NCBI GenBank assembly: GCA_025174535.1
Contig: JALBUN010000009.1
Span: 558,001-622,000, forward strand
Direction: 5' to 3'
Origin: Cantharellus purpuraceus
Taxonomy: Eukaryota; Basidiomycota; Agaricomycetes; Cantharellales; Hydnaceae
DNA length: 64,000 nt
The translations under genes and the position numbers were made by a program. Positions 1-9,853 of this stretch are shown here, in pieces. Position 1 is the stretch's first letter, and every line of letters starts with the position of its first letter. A model generated the notes under the pieces. The model was not told the DNA's origin. It worked only from the letters and a program-made list of their open reading frames with translations, and searched no databases.

Positions 1-274
1 CCTCTGCCACCGAGAGGTTGCTTCTCCTGAAACCAGCTTTTGCATACCTCCCAACCGGGCTCCCCATTGTCATCCAGTCACAGAGCACGATCAGCCATCG
101 GGACCGACCTTTAGCTCCCATCCCTATCCAACCACAGAGCACTATCCCACTTCCCTGTTACTTACCCCTCGCCCTGATTGATCTTTGGAGTGCTGAACAA
201 CTGCGTTACACACCGTCTGTTTGCTAGGACCGTTGCGCGCAGGCTTATAGGATCTATTCCTTAAGCGAACCGAC
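1..274 (+). repeat. Family B LTR-like unit, 3' end only
   Basis: This is the last 274 bp of a B unit whose start lies outside the window. It matches 1006-1279, 27563-27848 and the reverse complement of 13838-14115. It ends in the shared terminus GCGAACCGAC. No coding role is seen; the open frame over it is chance. A second B unit begins a base or two after it, so B copies are tandem or nested here. Confidence 0.75.
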
Positions 275-275
275 A

Positions 276-1279
276 GCGATCCCATATTCTTTCACGATTC
301 CGTTGAACCATATACATTCCTCGGCATTTTGCCTCTATATCGTAACACGGATAGACGAGTCGAACGTGAGGTAGAATTTCAGTCGCCATCACAGACCTAT
401 CCTCCCACTTCAATCCGACTCAGGTTACATCGTGTCAGGCAAAGGGACCGAATACCCTTGGAATGGGATACCATATGGAGACGTATCACTAAGACAATAA
501 GGAGTATTTGACTCAGGGTCAATTTACCTTCAGAGCCATATGGAAGATGGTATTGGTGGACATTTCTATTGTTCTTTTATATGACTCACCCCTGTTTCAT
601 CTTTTAATTCATTCATACACAACTTACTCATCCTTGTTCTATTTTTGGTTCTTTTATTACTCATCACCCCCTATTCTTACAAAGATTACCCCTATCTGTC
701 ACTTCATTTCTCCAAGATTTCCCCATTAGTAGTTCAACTTCACATGCTTCATCAGCTGGCTTGATCAGCATTTCTTGCATCATATCGCATCATTTGCTCT
801 TCATATTGTGTCGTTGTGCCCTGGGGATTTGTATATAAAAGGGCGCTAGTTTTCACCTTTGGAATGAATCAACAAGTTTTCAGCCCACACTCTAAAGTCA
901 AAGTCCATGCTCTAAGTCTACGCTCTACGCTCTACATCACAATCCATCAGCTCTACACTGAGGTAAAGCACCTTGGTTCAATGATCAGATTTCCCTCTGC
1001 CACCGAGAGGTCGCTTCTCCTGAAACCAGCTTTTGCATACCTCCCAACCGGGCTCTCCATCCTCATCCAGTCACAGAGCACGATTAGCCATCAGGACCGA
1101 CCTTTTGCTCCCATCCTCATCCAACCACAGAGCACTATTCCACTTTCCTGTTACTCAGTGCTACCTCTACCCCTCAACCTGATTGATCTTTGGAGTGCTG
1201 AACAACTGCGTTACACACCATCTGTTTGCTAGGACCATTGCGCGCAGGCTTATAGGATCTATTCCATAAGCGAACCGAC
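276..1279 (+). repeat. Family B LTR-like unit, 5'-truncated
   Basis: About 1 kb of a B unit, lacking the first 400 bp seen in the copy at 26446-27848. It keeps the second half of the small B ORF (329-490), the promoter-like stretch with TATATAAAAGGG near 833-844, and the GAACCGAC end at 1279. It abuts family A antisense ORF sequence at 1280, so it was inserted in that ORF. A TATA box two thirds along followed by about 430 bp fits U3 then R-U5 of an LTR. Confidence 0.7.
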
Positions 1280-2127
1280 AGCAGCCTCCAAGCGTTCCCT
1301 CTCCTCCTCCTTGTCCTGCTGTTCTGCCACCACCTTCTCCATCTCGCGCTTGCAAAGCTGGATCACCGACCTCGCGACACACAGCTCCTTCTTACGGGTC
1401 ACCAACACGTGACTCTCCACCTTGCACCATATGACCCTCTGATCCGCCTCCCACTTCTCCATATCAGCACTCGGGTACACCTTCAATGAAAAGACCGCGA
1501 CGTCAAGATTCTTCTTGGTGGTAGCAGCATAGAGCTCCGCTCTTTTGCGAGCCTCAACCACGGCTACCCAAGCCATCTCCTCAGCCGCACCCAACCCAAA
1601 TAATGGCCATGCCCACGGACACAACGGCGAGTCCTCCGCAGTGAGTTTTCGGATGAGTTGTCTCCGTCCGTGTAATGGAGATGATGGCAACTTCTGGGGT
1701 CCCTGTCCGTATCGGCACACTTGGACTTCCTGGACTGGTCACCCCTGCCCCGGTCACCTCCTCCTCTACCTCCATGGCGGCTTCTAGCTTGTGCGCCTGC
1801 TCCTCCACTTCTTTCAGTCTCGTGGCCTCCATCGCAGCCGCAAGTTCCTTGACCCTGCAGGCTCTCTCGGCCTTCACTTCCTCCTCTTTCCTTCTCTGTT
1901 CTGTCTTCGCTGCCTCTTTCCGCCTCTGCTCTTCCTCCTCCTTCCGTCTCCGTTCCACCTCCTCCTCCTTCCGTCTCCATTCCGCCTCCTCCTCCTCCTT
2001 CCGTCTCCATTCCGCCTCCTCCTCCTCCTTCCATCTCCATTCTGCTTCCTCCTCCTCTTTCCATTTCTGCTCCTCTTCCTCTTCCTTCCGTTGGGCCAAG
2101 AGCAATCATGCTTGCCAAAGGGTTTGA
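1280..2127 (-). pseudogene. A0 antisense coiled-coil ORF, broken copy
   Basis: Read on the minus strand this is the N-terminal half of the family A antisense ORF: a long run of KEEEEAERRRKEEEE-type heptads (roughly 1930-2105), then the alanine/glutamate-rich region and the AYLASWVAVVEAR-like segment equivalent to the middle of the A1 copy (41064-42734). The frame shifts at least once, so translation is split over two frames, and a B unit replaces everything after 1280. It lies between (off-window) pol and the LTR at 2272, the same place as in the other A elements. A TATAAAAGG box on the minus strand sits just upstream at 2161-2169. Function unknown. Confidence 0.7.
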
Positions 2128-2160
2128 CATTGTTGAGGATAAGACCTCAATCATGCCCCA

Positions 2161-2169
2161 CCTTTTATA
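2161..2169 (-). promoter_or_regulatory. TATA box of antisense ORF (A0)
   Basis: TATAAAAGG on the minus strand, about 50 bp upstream of the antisense ORF start. The same box at the same place is present in A1 (41049-41057), A2 (18345-18353), near 19188 and near 54713. Confidence 0.55.
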
Positions 2170-2271
2170 TGTCTCCAGACCCCCAGTATAACTCCAACTG
2201 CACCCAACCGTCTCACCTATTCAATTCGTGGACATGAGGCCTCAGGGGCTTGGCCTTAAATGGAGAGATAC

Positions 2272-2921
2272 TGTTATGACTATATTCATTAACGACCAGA
2301 TCCCCATCCAATCCACTCAGATCCCCGCACATATGAAATCTATACTCCATTTGGAAACCGCCACGTCTCCATCTACCTGTCCGATTGTCACCGCTGATTC
2401 CACCCATCCGTCTCCGGTTCCAATTGATGCATCAGCATCACCATAGGAACCCAGGCATCTGTCCCCGTCGGACTTGGACATACTTATGTAAGGCCGTTGG
2501 CCTCGGAGACCCATCACCAGAGTAATTATCATTAGATTTCAAAATATGTATTTAAGTTGCCTGACTGGGGACTTCATTCCCCAGTTTGAATATCAAATCA
2601 CGCCTAGTTCCTAAGTCCGATCCTAACTCTCTAAGTTGTACTCTGCCTCTGAAATCTCGGACACCAGTATTAGTGAGGGTGCAGCACATAAGCTGAAGCC
2701 AAGTCCGTTCCGACCCCCCACGACATGCTCCAACTCCGACCCAACCTCCAACCCAACCTCCAACCCAACCTCCAACCCAACCTCCAACCCAACCTCCAAC
2801 CCAACCTCCAACCCAACCTCCAACCCAACCTCCAACCCAACCTCCAACCCAACCTCCAACCCAACCTCCAACCCAACCTCCAACCCAATCTTCAACCCCC
2901 AATCAGACCTAGTGTGTAACA
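2272..2921 (+). repeat. 3' LTR of A0 with expanded minisatellite
   Basis: Family A LTR from TGTTATGACTATATTC to TAGTGTGTAACA, preceded by the family's conserved 3' internal end (GGCCTTAAATGGAGAGATAC). It has the usual TATTTAAG box, the CTGGGGA/TCCCCAG hairpin and the start-site motif CAGTTTGAATAT. It is 650 bp rather than about 520 because a 12-bp unit is repeated near its end. It breaks straight into the reverse transcriptase of E1. Confidence 0.88.
2741..2884 (+). repeat. 12-bp minisatellite, 12 perfect units
   Basis: The unit CCAACCTCCAAC is repeated twelve times head to tail with almost no variation, and is followed by a decayed unit. Other family A LTRs have only one to three degenerate units here (for example 18891-18940), so this copy expanded after insertion. 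The long NPTS and GWVGGWVG frames over it are artefacts. Confidence 0.95.
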
Positions 2922-4180
2922 ACAGTGTTTGCAACCATCTTGGGGACATTCATCAGTCAGGTCATGCAGCAAGGGGACTGCAATGCCCCCTCAACATTTC
3001 AGCAGCTCATGACTGCCATCTTCTGAGAATATATCAGAAGATTTGTCCATGTATATCTGGACAATATATTTGTGTACTCTTGTACTATACAAGAGCATGA
3101 ACACCACCTAGAGATGGTGTTCACTGAGCTCAGGAAAGCACATATGTTCCTGAGCAAGGATAAGATCGATCTATACTCAATGAGTATGGATTGCCTTGGT
3201 CACCTAATAGATGACCAAGGCATGCACACAGACACTGATAAAATGCAGCGAATACGAGAATGGAGACAACCTAGGTCATACCACAAAGTCCAACATTTTC
3301 TTGGACTAGTGCAGTATCTGGCACACTACATGCCAGATATAACTGCATACACAACCCCGTTATTGGGTTGTGCTCATAATAATCATCCATTCTTATGGAC
3401 GCCACTGCTGGAAAAATGCTTTGACAGCATCAAGCTTCTAGCATGTAGGGCTCCAATATTGAAGCCCATCAATGTCAATAACCCTGATACTATTTGGGTT
3501 ATTACTGATGGCTCCAAAACTGGAGTCGGAGCTGTCTATGGACAAAGAAAAGATTGGCAGACCTGTTGGCCTGCTGGATTCCTATCCAAGAAATTTAGTG
3601 CTGCACAACAGCACTATAAGACCCACAAGCATGAGACTATAGCTGTACTTGAAGCCCTAATGGGATGGGAAGATAAGCTACTAGGATGAAAGTTCATCCT
3701 AGTAACTGACCACAAGGGTCTCAAATACTTCGAGACCCAAAAGAACCTGTCTCCTAGACAGATTAGGTGGTGGGAGTTCTTATCCGTTTCAACCTCACCA
3801 CCCTGCATATAGACAGGGTAGAGAATAAAGTAGTGGATTGTCTATCATGCTACTATGCTGATGACTCCCCAACAGAGAGTCATCCCAGCTACATCTACGT
3901 GGGCACAGATGTATGTCTCGACCCTGAAGGAGAACTGCTCCCCATGGAATGGTCCATCAAGATCAGGACAGCAGCAGTCACCCAAAGGCAACTGCTCGAG
4001 AAAAAGGAAAACAGAGTGCTAGAAGCTGAAGCACTCAATGTTCAAACAGAATCATTGAATGATGATTCTAATTCCTCTAAAGAAATAGAGGATGTTGGAG
4101 TGATGTCATCAAATGATGACGGAACACCATTGCGATCTCATGTCAAGCATGGGATCAACCTTGTGCAGATTGTATGAGGC
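2922..4180 (+). pseudogene. E1 pol fragment: RT C-terminal part and RNase H
   Basis: Ty3/gypsy polymerase fragment entered in mid reverse transcriptase (GTFISQVMQQG) because A0 is inserted upstream. The catalytic box reads YLDNIFVYS near 3056-3082, with the second Asp changed to Asn. It continues through the connection domain (MDCLGHLIDDQGMHTDTDKM, REWRQPRSYHKVQHFLGLVQ) into RNase H (VITDGSKTGVGAVYG, then HYKTHKHETIAVLEAL). A TGA at about 3687 and several frame changes break it, and the rest reads VTDHKGLKYFETQ. Inactive. The copy at 22475-23308 plus 32440-32635 is its close relative. The DNA carries many short perfect hairpins (see findings). Confidence 0.85.
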
Positions 4181-4259
4181 ACATATAGAAAGGATACCGT
4201 CCTTTCTAAGGTGCTGGAAGCACCTAAAGAGCACGCATGATTTGGTGTGCATGATGGTC

Positions 4260-5600
4260 TAATATGGACCAAAAATATATACAAACACAATGTCATCTGT
4301 ATACCCCACTCAGTGTTCCTGAAGGGGAGGAGGCTGGTTGAGATGATAATTGACCATGTGCACCAAGTAGTTGGCCATTTTGGTCAACTAAAGACTGCAA
4401 ATTACATTTGACGGTTGTACTGGTGGCCAGGCATGACCACCAATGTCAAATCATTCTGCACTTCATGCATGAAGTGCCAAATGAATAAAGACAGTACGAA
4501 GAAACCCACAGGGCTTCTTCATAGCTTGCCAGTACCAGAGCGGCCCTGGCAATCGATAGGTATGGACTTTATGGGTCCATTACCAAAATCAAATGACTAT
4601 GACTACCTACTGGTAGTCATTGATCGCTTCATGTCGCAGGTACATATAATACCTACGAACACGCATGTAACAGTGAAAGGAGTAGCATGACTTCACAGTG
4701 TACCAGACTCGATTGTGTCTGATCGAGATTTGAAATTCACGTCTATCTTTTGGCATGAACTACAGTGGATAATGGGAGTGAAACTCCTCATGTCCACAGC
4801 ATTCCATCTGCAAACAGATGGAGCAACGGAACAAGCAAATCGTTCCATTGGCCAAATACTTCGTACTGTTGTATGAAGTGATCAGAAAGATTGGGCACAC
4901 AAGTGTCCAATGGTGGAGTTTGTGCTAAACTCCAACATAAGCTCTACAATGGGGTTTACTCCGTTTGAACTTAACCATGTATATGCCTAGGATAGGCATG
5001 CCCATTAACAATGACACCAAGTTCAAGGGTGTCAAATGATTTGCACAGCAGGCCCAAATGAACCTGCTAGCGGTGCATGATGCAATTATAGAAAGTCACG
5101 TCATTCAGACATTTCATGCCAATAAGAAATGTTGGGAAGGTCCAACCTTCCAGAGAGGTGACAAAGAACTTGACTCTACCTAAGGGTAGAACCAGCAAAC
5201 TAGTGCCCAGGCATATTGGGCCCTATAAAATAATCAAAGCCTATAATAAAGCTTTGATGGTGACACTGGAACTGCCACCAGAACTGACTAGTAGGCCTAT
5301 TATGCCTATGTTCCATGTCAGTCTCATTCAACCATATGTGCCAAATGATGAGATGAGATTCCCAAAACAGGAAGCGAAGTCATTTTACGACTTTGGGAAC
5401 GACAATGAGCAGAAGTGGCTTGTCAATGAAATCATTGCTCATTGATGGATAAGCGATAAAGAACTTGAAATTCAAGTTCTATGGACATTGGGAGATGTCA
5501 CCTGGGAACCTTACACATCGTGTAAGGACCTAGAAGCTCTAGATGATTATTTAGAGCTTCAAGGGGTGATTCAAGCGCAAGAACTACCTCATAGACAGTA
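4260..5600 (+). pseudogene. E1 pol fragment: integrase and chromodomain-like tail
   Basis: Integrase of the same gypsy element. The zinc-binding end is visible as CTSCMKCQMNK, followed by the first catalytic Asp in GMDFMGPLPK (about 4561) and the second in SDRDLKFTS (about 4719). A region reads DGATEQANRS around the expected catalytic Glu. The C-terminal GPYKIIKAYNKALMVTLELP motif leads into WLVNEIIAH...EIQVLW...VTWEP, a chromodomain-like module ending near 5560. Stops at 4688, 4875 and elsewhere and a frame change near 4985 make it non-functional. Integrases with such tails direct insertion to modified histones in chromoviruses (family knowledge). Confidence 0.82.
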
Positions 5601-5870
5601 GTTCTCAGAGAGACAGAGCCCCAAAGATCTAATGGGGCTCAAAGGGAAGAAGTGGAGCTACCAAGAATAAAGGTAGCTCCTAGCAGGATGTGACAAGAGC
5701 TATCATCAATGATGGTAGCTCAATGAGGGGAGGAGGAACCACCTCAACTAATGGTAGTTCCTAGATAAGGATAGAGCTACCATAACAACAGGCAGCTTGA
5801 TGGCAGAAAAAAAAACTGCTCCCATAGGGAGCAGTTCACCGTCATGCTACTCATAGTAGCATGAAAGGGG
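5580..5870 (+). other. E1 run of consecutive stem-loops between pol and ORF3
   Basis: Seven or eight stem-loops follow one another in under 300 bp: GAACTAC/GTAGTTC near 5580-5605, GAGCCCC/GGGGCTC near 5617-5642, GGAGCTACC/GGTAGCTCC (5654-5680), GAGCTATCATC/GATGGTAGCTC near 5697, an imperfect GGAACCACC/GGTAGTTCC, AACTGCTCCC/GGGAGCAGTT with a 3-nt loop (5814-5836) and TCATGCTACT/AGTAGCATGA (5842-5864). E2 has the mirrored cluster at 29020-29225 and 30058-30120. No ORF is convincing here, so it may be an intergenic RNA element of the transposon. Confidence 0.8.
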
Positions 5871-5969
5871 TAAGCGATAATTAATCACATTACACCCATG
5901 TGACATAGTCACTGGAAAATTCTCAATAAAGAATTTTCAAGCTCACCCATAAAAGGCTAGCAGTGTTTC

Positions 5970-7772
5970 TTTGAGATGACCTGGAAAATTGGCAGATGGC
6001 ATGGTGGCACTGCCATCCATCACCCTCAACAAGTGCAACGCATATGTGTCACACGGCTGACTACATCTTTCCACCGAAGCGGTGGAAAGAGCATTAAGAG
6101 TCACATGGCTGCGACTTATACATGACATCAAAGATGATGTTGCGACACCTTATTGTGAAGACTACAATAAGATGTACAAGGACAACTTGGACCTGTTTGC
6201 GCAGGTCCAAGAACTTGAAGGACTTCTCAACAATGAGAAGTCCGAAGTAACTCGTCTCAGAGATGAGTTAAAAACACTGAAGGAGGCTGCTGACAGAGCA
6301 CCTCCTACATTCAAGACCAAGCTCACGATGGTGTGCTTGGCCCCAGTAGCATCACTATCGTGTGCTACGGCAGGCAAATCATTGCCTACCATTATGTCAT
6401 CACAGCCTGTGGCTTCATCATCACAGGAAACAATTGACCTCACCAAAGAGGATGATCTCCTGGGCAAATTACCTCAGGTCAACCCTCAAGGGTTTGAAGG
6501 TCAAGATTGGGATGATACCAACCCAATCTGGGAAGGATACGACCACGATCGTGGTCTCCTCCTGGCTAGCATCCCCAAGGGTGCTAAGCCACCGGGCAAA
6601 CTCAAAGAGTTTGCCCTATCAGAAATTGAAGCTGAGATTGATCAGCTTCAAAAGGAGTATATGGCTGGTGACACCAGCTGTACTTTAAAAGACCCAGCAT
6701 TGAAGATGCTGGAGGAAGCCCAGTGTACAAATTACCGCAAACACTGGGACGATTTTGGGCATGCCCTCAAGCATGCCAATGTGGGGAAATCATTCCCCAA
6801 ATGGGCACCATGGTTCATGACTGTGGCTGACCCTCCCAGAGCAGTCACTGGCCACCTGCTGTGACCTCTGGGCAAGTCCGCCCCTATCAGGGCAGACTGG
6901 TTCGACATCTGTGATATGGACACTCTGGAGTTCATATCGCTCCATAAAAAAGCATTGGCCACACCGTTTGCAGAACGGACTGTACCGATGTGCAGAGTCA
7001 TCAAGAGAATGACTCTGCTGGCTCATGCTGATAATGCGAGTCTTATCATCACTCTACCAACCACACTGGTAGACACACTTGCCCTCATATGGGGGTGGCA
7101 AGTGAACCCTAATGGGGTCCCCCCAGCCATCTGACAGGAGTCAGATGGTACTATGAACTTGTCTGATGTGGACGTCTGGATGTGGCTACAGAAGGCCACT
7201 CCCAAGAAGGGTTCTTCTGTATTTAAGAAGAACCTCTGAACTGCGTTCCAGAATCCTGGCCACTGGGGGTTATTGACCAGTGGTCAAAAGTTCTCACCAA
7301 CTATTGGTGACACCTTTCACGCTCCAGTCACTGGAGCATATGATTGGGGGAATCACTCCCCCAAAGAACATACTGAATTAGAGCTTGTGCTCTGGTTTGG
7401 ACGATTGGGGGCATCACCCCTGATTGCACTGCTATATTAGAGGAGTTTGCTAAACGCATCGCCTCCGGAGCAGCATTTAACCAGCCCACCAGGGTTGGTA
7501 AGCGAAAGCAGGAGACTCAGGGTGTCTCCCAAGCAGCTCATAAAGCTGCTAAATGCTCTCTTGCTGAGCGTTTAGGTCATGATCAACTCAATCATGAACT
7601 TGATCAGGATGCTGCAGTAGCAATTGCATCCTCCTCATCCATTCAAGTGGATGAGGATACTGCAACCATGTTGGGGATGACTGAGAGCTGTCCCCCTCTG
7701 GAGCCATATGAACAAGATGATCATATGGACACCAACTCATCAGAACAGCTTCATAAGGAGCTGTATGATTAA
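5970..7772 (+). pseudogene. E1 ORF3, extra sense ORF downstream of pol
   Basis: A third ORF on the same strand as pol, between pol and the 3' LTR. It opens with EMTWKIGRWHGGTAIHHP (about 5973), runs through a coiled-coil stretch (LDLFAQVQELEGLLNNEKSE, 6190-6245), a Ser/Thr-rich linker and a conserved body (EYMAGDTSCTLKDPALKMLE; DVDVWMWLQKATPKKGSSVF; SPKEHTELELVLW). It ends at LSEQLHKELYD with TAA at 7770-7772. Stops near 6862, 7132 and 7237 and at least one frameshift break it. The copy in E2 (25655-29006, minus) shares the domain order. I do not recognise the family. It occupies the position of env in errantiviruses but shows no signal peptide or membrane segment. Confidence 0.7.
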
Positions 7773-7815
7773 AAGGTACTGAATGAGATTGTGCCTCATT
7801 CAAAAAAGGGGAAGG

Positions 7816-8092
7816 TGTAAGTACCCAAGGTACTTACTTACTATAGTATGTAGCTAGATAGTTATAATTAGTGTATGCAGCATTTCATTAAGGGATGCTG
7901 TCTTCTTGATAGATATATGCACCCTATGGGTGCATATGTATAGTTATTATGTAAGCCAGTGGACCCAAGTACACGTGTGGGTCCACTTATAGTAGAAAAA
8001 ACTTAGTAACTACCACACTGTACAGCACATCGCCCAACCAATACACTTGGTTGAGTTCTGTGCAACAGTGTGAACTAAGACACCCTTTAACA
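7816..8092 (+). repeat. 3' LTR of E1
   Basis: LTR of 277 bp from TGTAAGTACC to CTTTAACA, immediately preceded by a polypurine tract (7802-7815, AAAAAAGGGGAAGG) as expected for a 3' LTR. It contains the hairpins AAGTACC/GGTACTT at its start, ATATGCACCC/GGGTGCATAT (7915-7937) and AGTGGACCC/GGGTCCACT (7958-7987). It matches 25338-25615 and 55338-56840. The 88 bp that follow (8093-8180) are unclassified. Confidence 0.85.
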
Positions 8093-8180
8093 AACATGTA
8101 CCCCATGACTCATAGACCAGTAGTCAATAGAACTACTGGTATGAAAAACACAGGAAGCCAACCCACACCCCATGGACATG

Positions 8181-8678
8181 TGTTATGACTATATTCATTA
8201 ACGACCAGATTCCTGTCCGATCCACTCAGATCCCTGCGCATATGAAATCTATACTCCATTTGGAAACCGCCACGTCTCCATTACCTGTCTGATTGTCACT
8301 GCTGATCCCGCCCATCCGTCTCCGGTTCCAATTGATGCATCAGCATCACCATAGGAACCCAGACATCCATCCCTGTCAGACTTGGACATACTCATGTAAG
8401 GCCTTCAGCCTTGGAGACCCATCACCGAGTAATTATTATTAGATTTCAAATATGTATTTAAGTTGCCTGACTGGGGACTTTATTCCCCAGTTCGAATATT
8501 GAATCACACCTAGTTCCTAAGTCTGATCCTAAATCTCAGACACTGGTATTAGTGAGGGCGCAGCACATAAGCTGAAGCCAAGTCTGTTCCAACCCCCACG
8601 ACGTACCCGACTCCTTCTCCGACTCCGACTAAACCTCCGATCCAGTCTCTGACCCCCAATTGGACCTAGTGCATAACA
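8181..8678 (+). repeat. 5' LTR of A2
   Basis: Family A LTR, 498 bp, TGTTATGACTATATTC to TAGTGCATAACA, with TATTTAAG near 8455 and the hairpin-plus-start motif near 8465-8500 (here CAGTTCGAATAT, one change from the others). Directly after it at 8679-8694 comes the self-complementary primer site ATATTCAAACTG. Confidence 0.9.
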
Positions 8679-8710
8679 GTATATTCAAACTGCCATACTC
8701 ACTCCTACCA

Positions 8711-9853
8711 ATGCCACAATCCACCGCCAATTCCGAACGCGCACGAACCGTCGAGGTGCCCGCTCCCAGCATCAACACCATCCCTGAGGTCGTCGAAGAA
8801 CCAATGGACCACATAGAGGCTGTCAATGAAGAAGACAACACCCCACCCTCTCCAAATCTGGTGCAAGCCATCTCCCTGCTCGCCAGCAGCATCCGTAACC
8901 CACAAGCTCTTAAGTCCTGGACCAAGGTCCGAGAACCCGACCCATTCAATGGCTCTGATCTGTGCAAGCTCCAGCCGTTCTTGGTGCAATGCTGGTTGAA
9001 TTTCCATGACCGCCCCAATGCGTTCACATCCAATCGGGTGAAGGTCACCTTTGCCATGTCCTATCTCAAGGGCACCACACTGGACTACTTTGAGCCAGTG
9101 CTCATGGACGATTCCAATGAGCCGATATGGTCAGAGGACTACTCTGACTTCATCTCCAAACTTCGGACCAATTTTGGTCCTTACAACCCCGAGGCTGATG
9201 CTGAGAATGAACTCGATCAACTTCGGATGAAGGAAAATCACAAAATCACAAAATACATTGTGAGTTTCCAGCAGCTAGCCCCAAAAGTCCAATGGGGCGA
9301 CACTGCACTCCAACGCCAATTTTATGTTGGTCTTCCATCCCGCATCAAGGACGAGATATCACGTGTCGGTAAGCCAGATACTTTGGTTAACCTTTGCAAG
9401 CTCGCCCAATCCATCGACACCTGTTATTGAGAACATCAATCCAAGGTCTCCCACGAAGATTTGGCCAACAACAAATCGGACAAATCATTGGACAAGACCC
9501 CAAAGTCCAACAAGGGGTCCGATAAGTGGGCCACCGCCAACTCAGGCCAGAAGTCAAACACTGGTAACGCTGCTGCTTCCGGTTCCAGTCAGAACAACTC
9601 CGGCACCAGCAATAACTCTGGAGCTCGCAAGAGTACTCCAGACCTCTCCACCAAGCTGGGGAAGGACGGAAAACTTACCCAGCAGGAATGCCAGTGCCAC
9701 ATGGACAACAACCTCTGTCTGTTCTGTGGAAAGCCTGGCCACCAAGCCAAGGATTGCAACAAGGCAACCTTGTCTGCAGCAAAGGCAAAGGGCCGTGCCA
9801 CCAATGCCATGACGGACAAGTCTGACGCAAAAGCGATGGACCCAAAAAAATAG
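8711..9853 (+). pseudogene. A2 gag, one nonsense codon
   Basis: Capsid-nucleocapsid precursor of family A, same length as A1 and A3 (1,143 nt, 380 codons). I start it at the ATG just after the primer-site region because all three copies share it and none has an earlier conserved start. The middle holds the gypsy capsid-type domain (PFNGSDLCKLQPFLVQCWLN, YFEPVLMDDSNEPIWSEDY, RTNFGPYNPEAD). The C-terminus has a single CCHC knuckle, CLFCGKPGHQAKDC, then a basic tail. TGA at 9428-9430 replaces the Trp of a YWER-like motif. The stop TAG at 9851-9853 is preceded by A-AAA-AAA, the presumed -1 frameshift site into pol. Confidence 0.88.

Noticed and set aside
1791..2237. Leucine/phenylalanine-rich and serine-rich plus-strand frames over the coiled-coil ORFs (also 17650-18375, 41027-41692)
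   Set aside because: They are shadows of the GAG/CGG-rich heptad coding on the other strand, which is the frame shared by all copies.
2741..2884. CRISPR-like array
   Set aside because: The units are contiguous without spacers and the genome is eukaryotic.
2552..2949. Frames reading GWVGGWVG, EVGLEVGL and NPTSNPTS
   Set aside because: All are translations of the 12-bp minisatellite in different frames.
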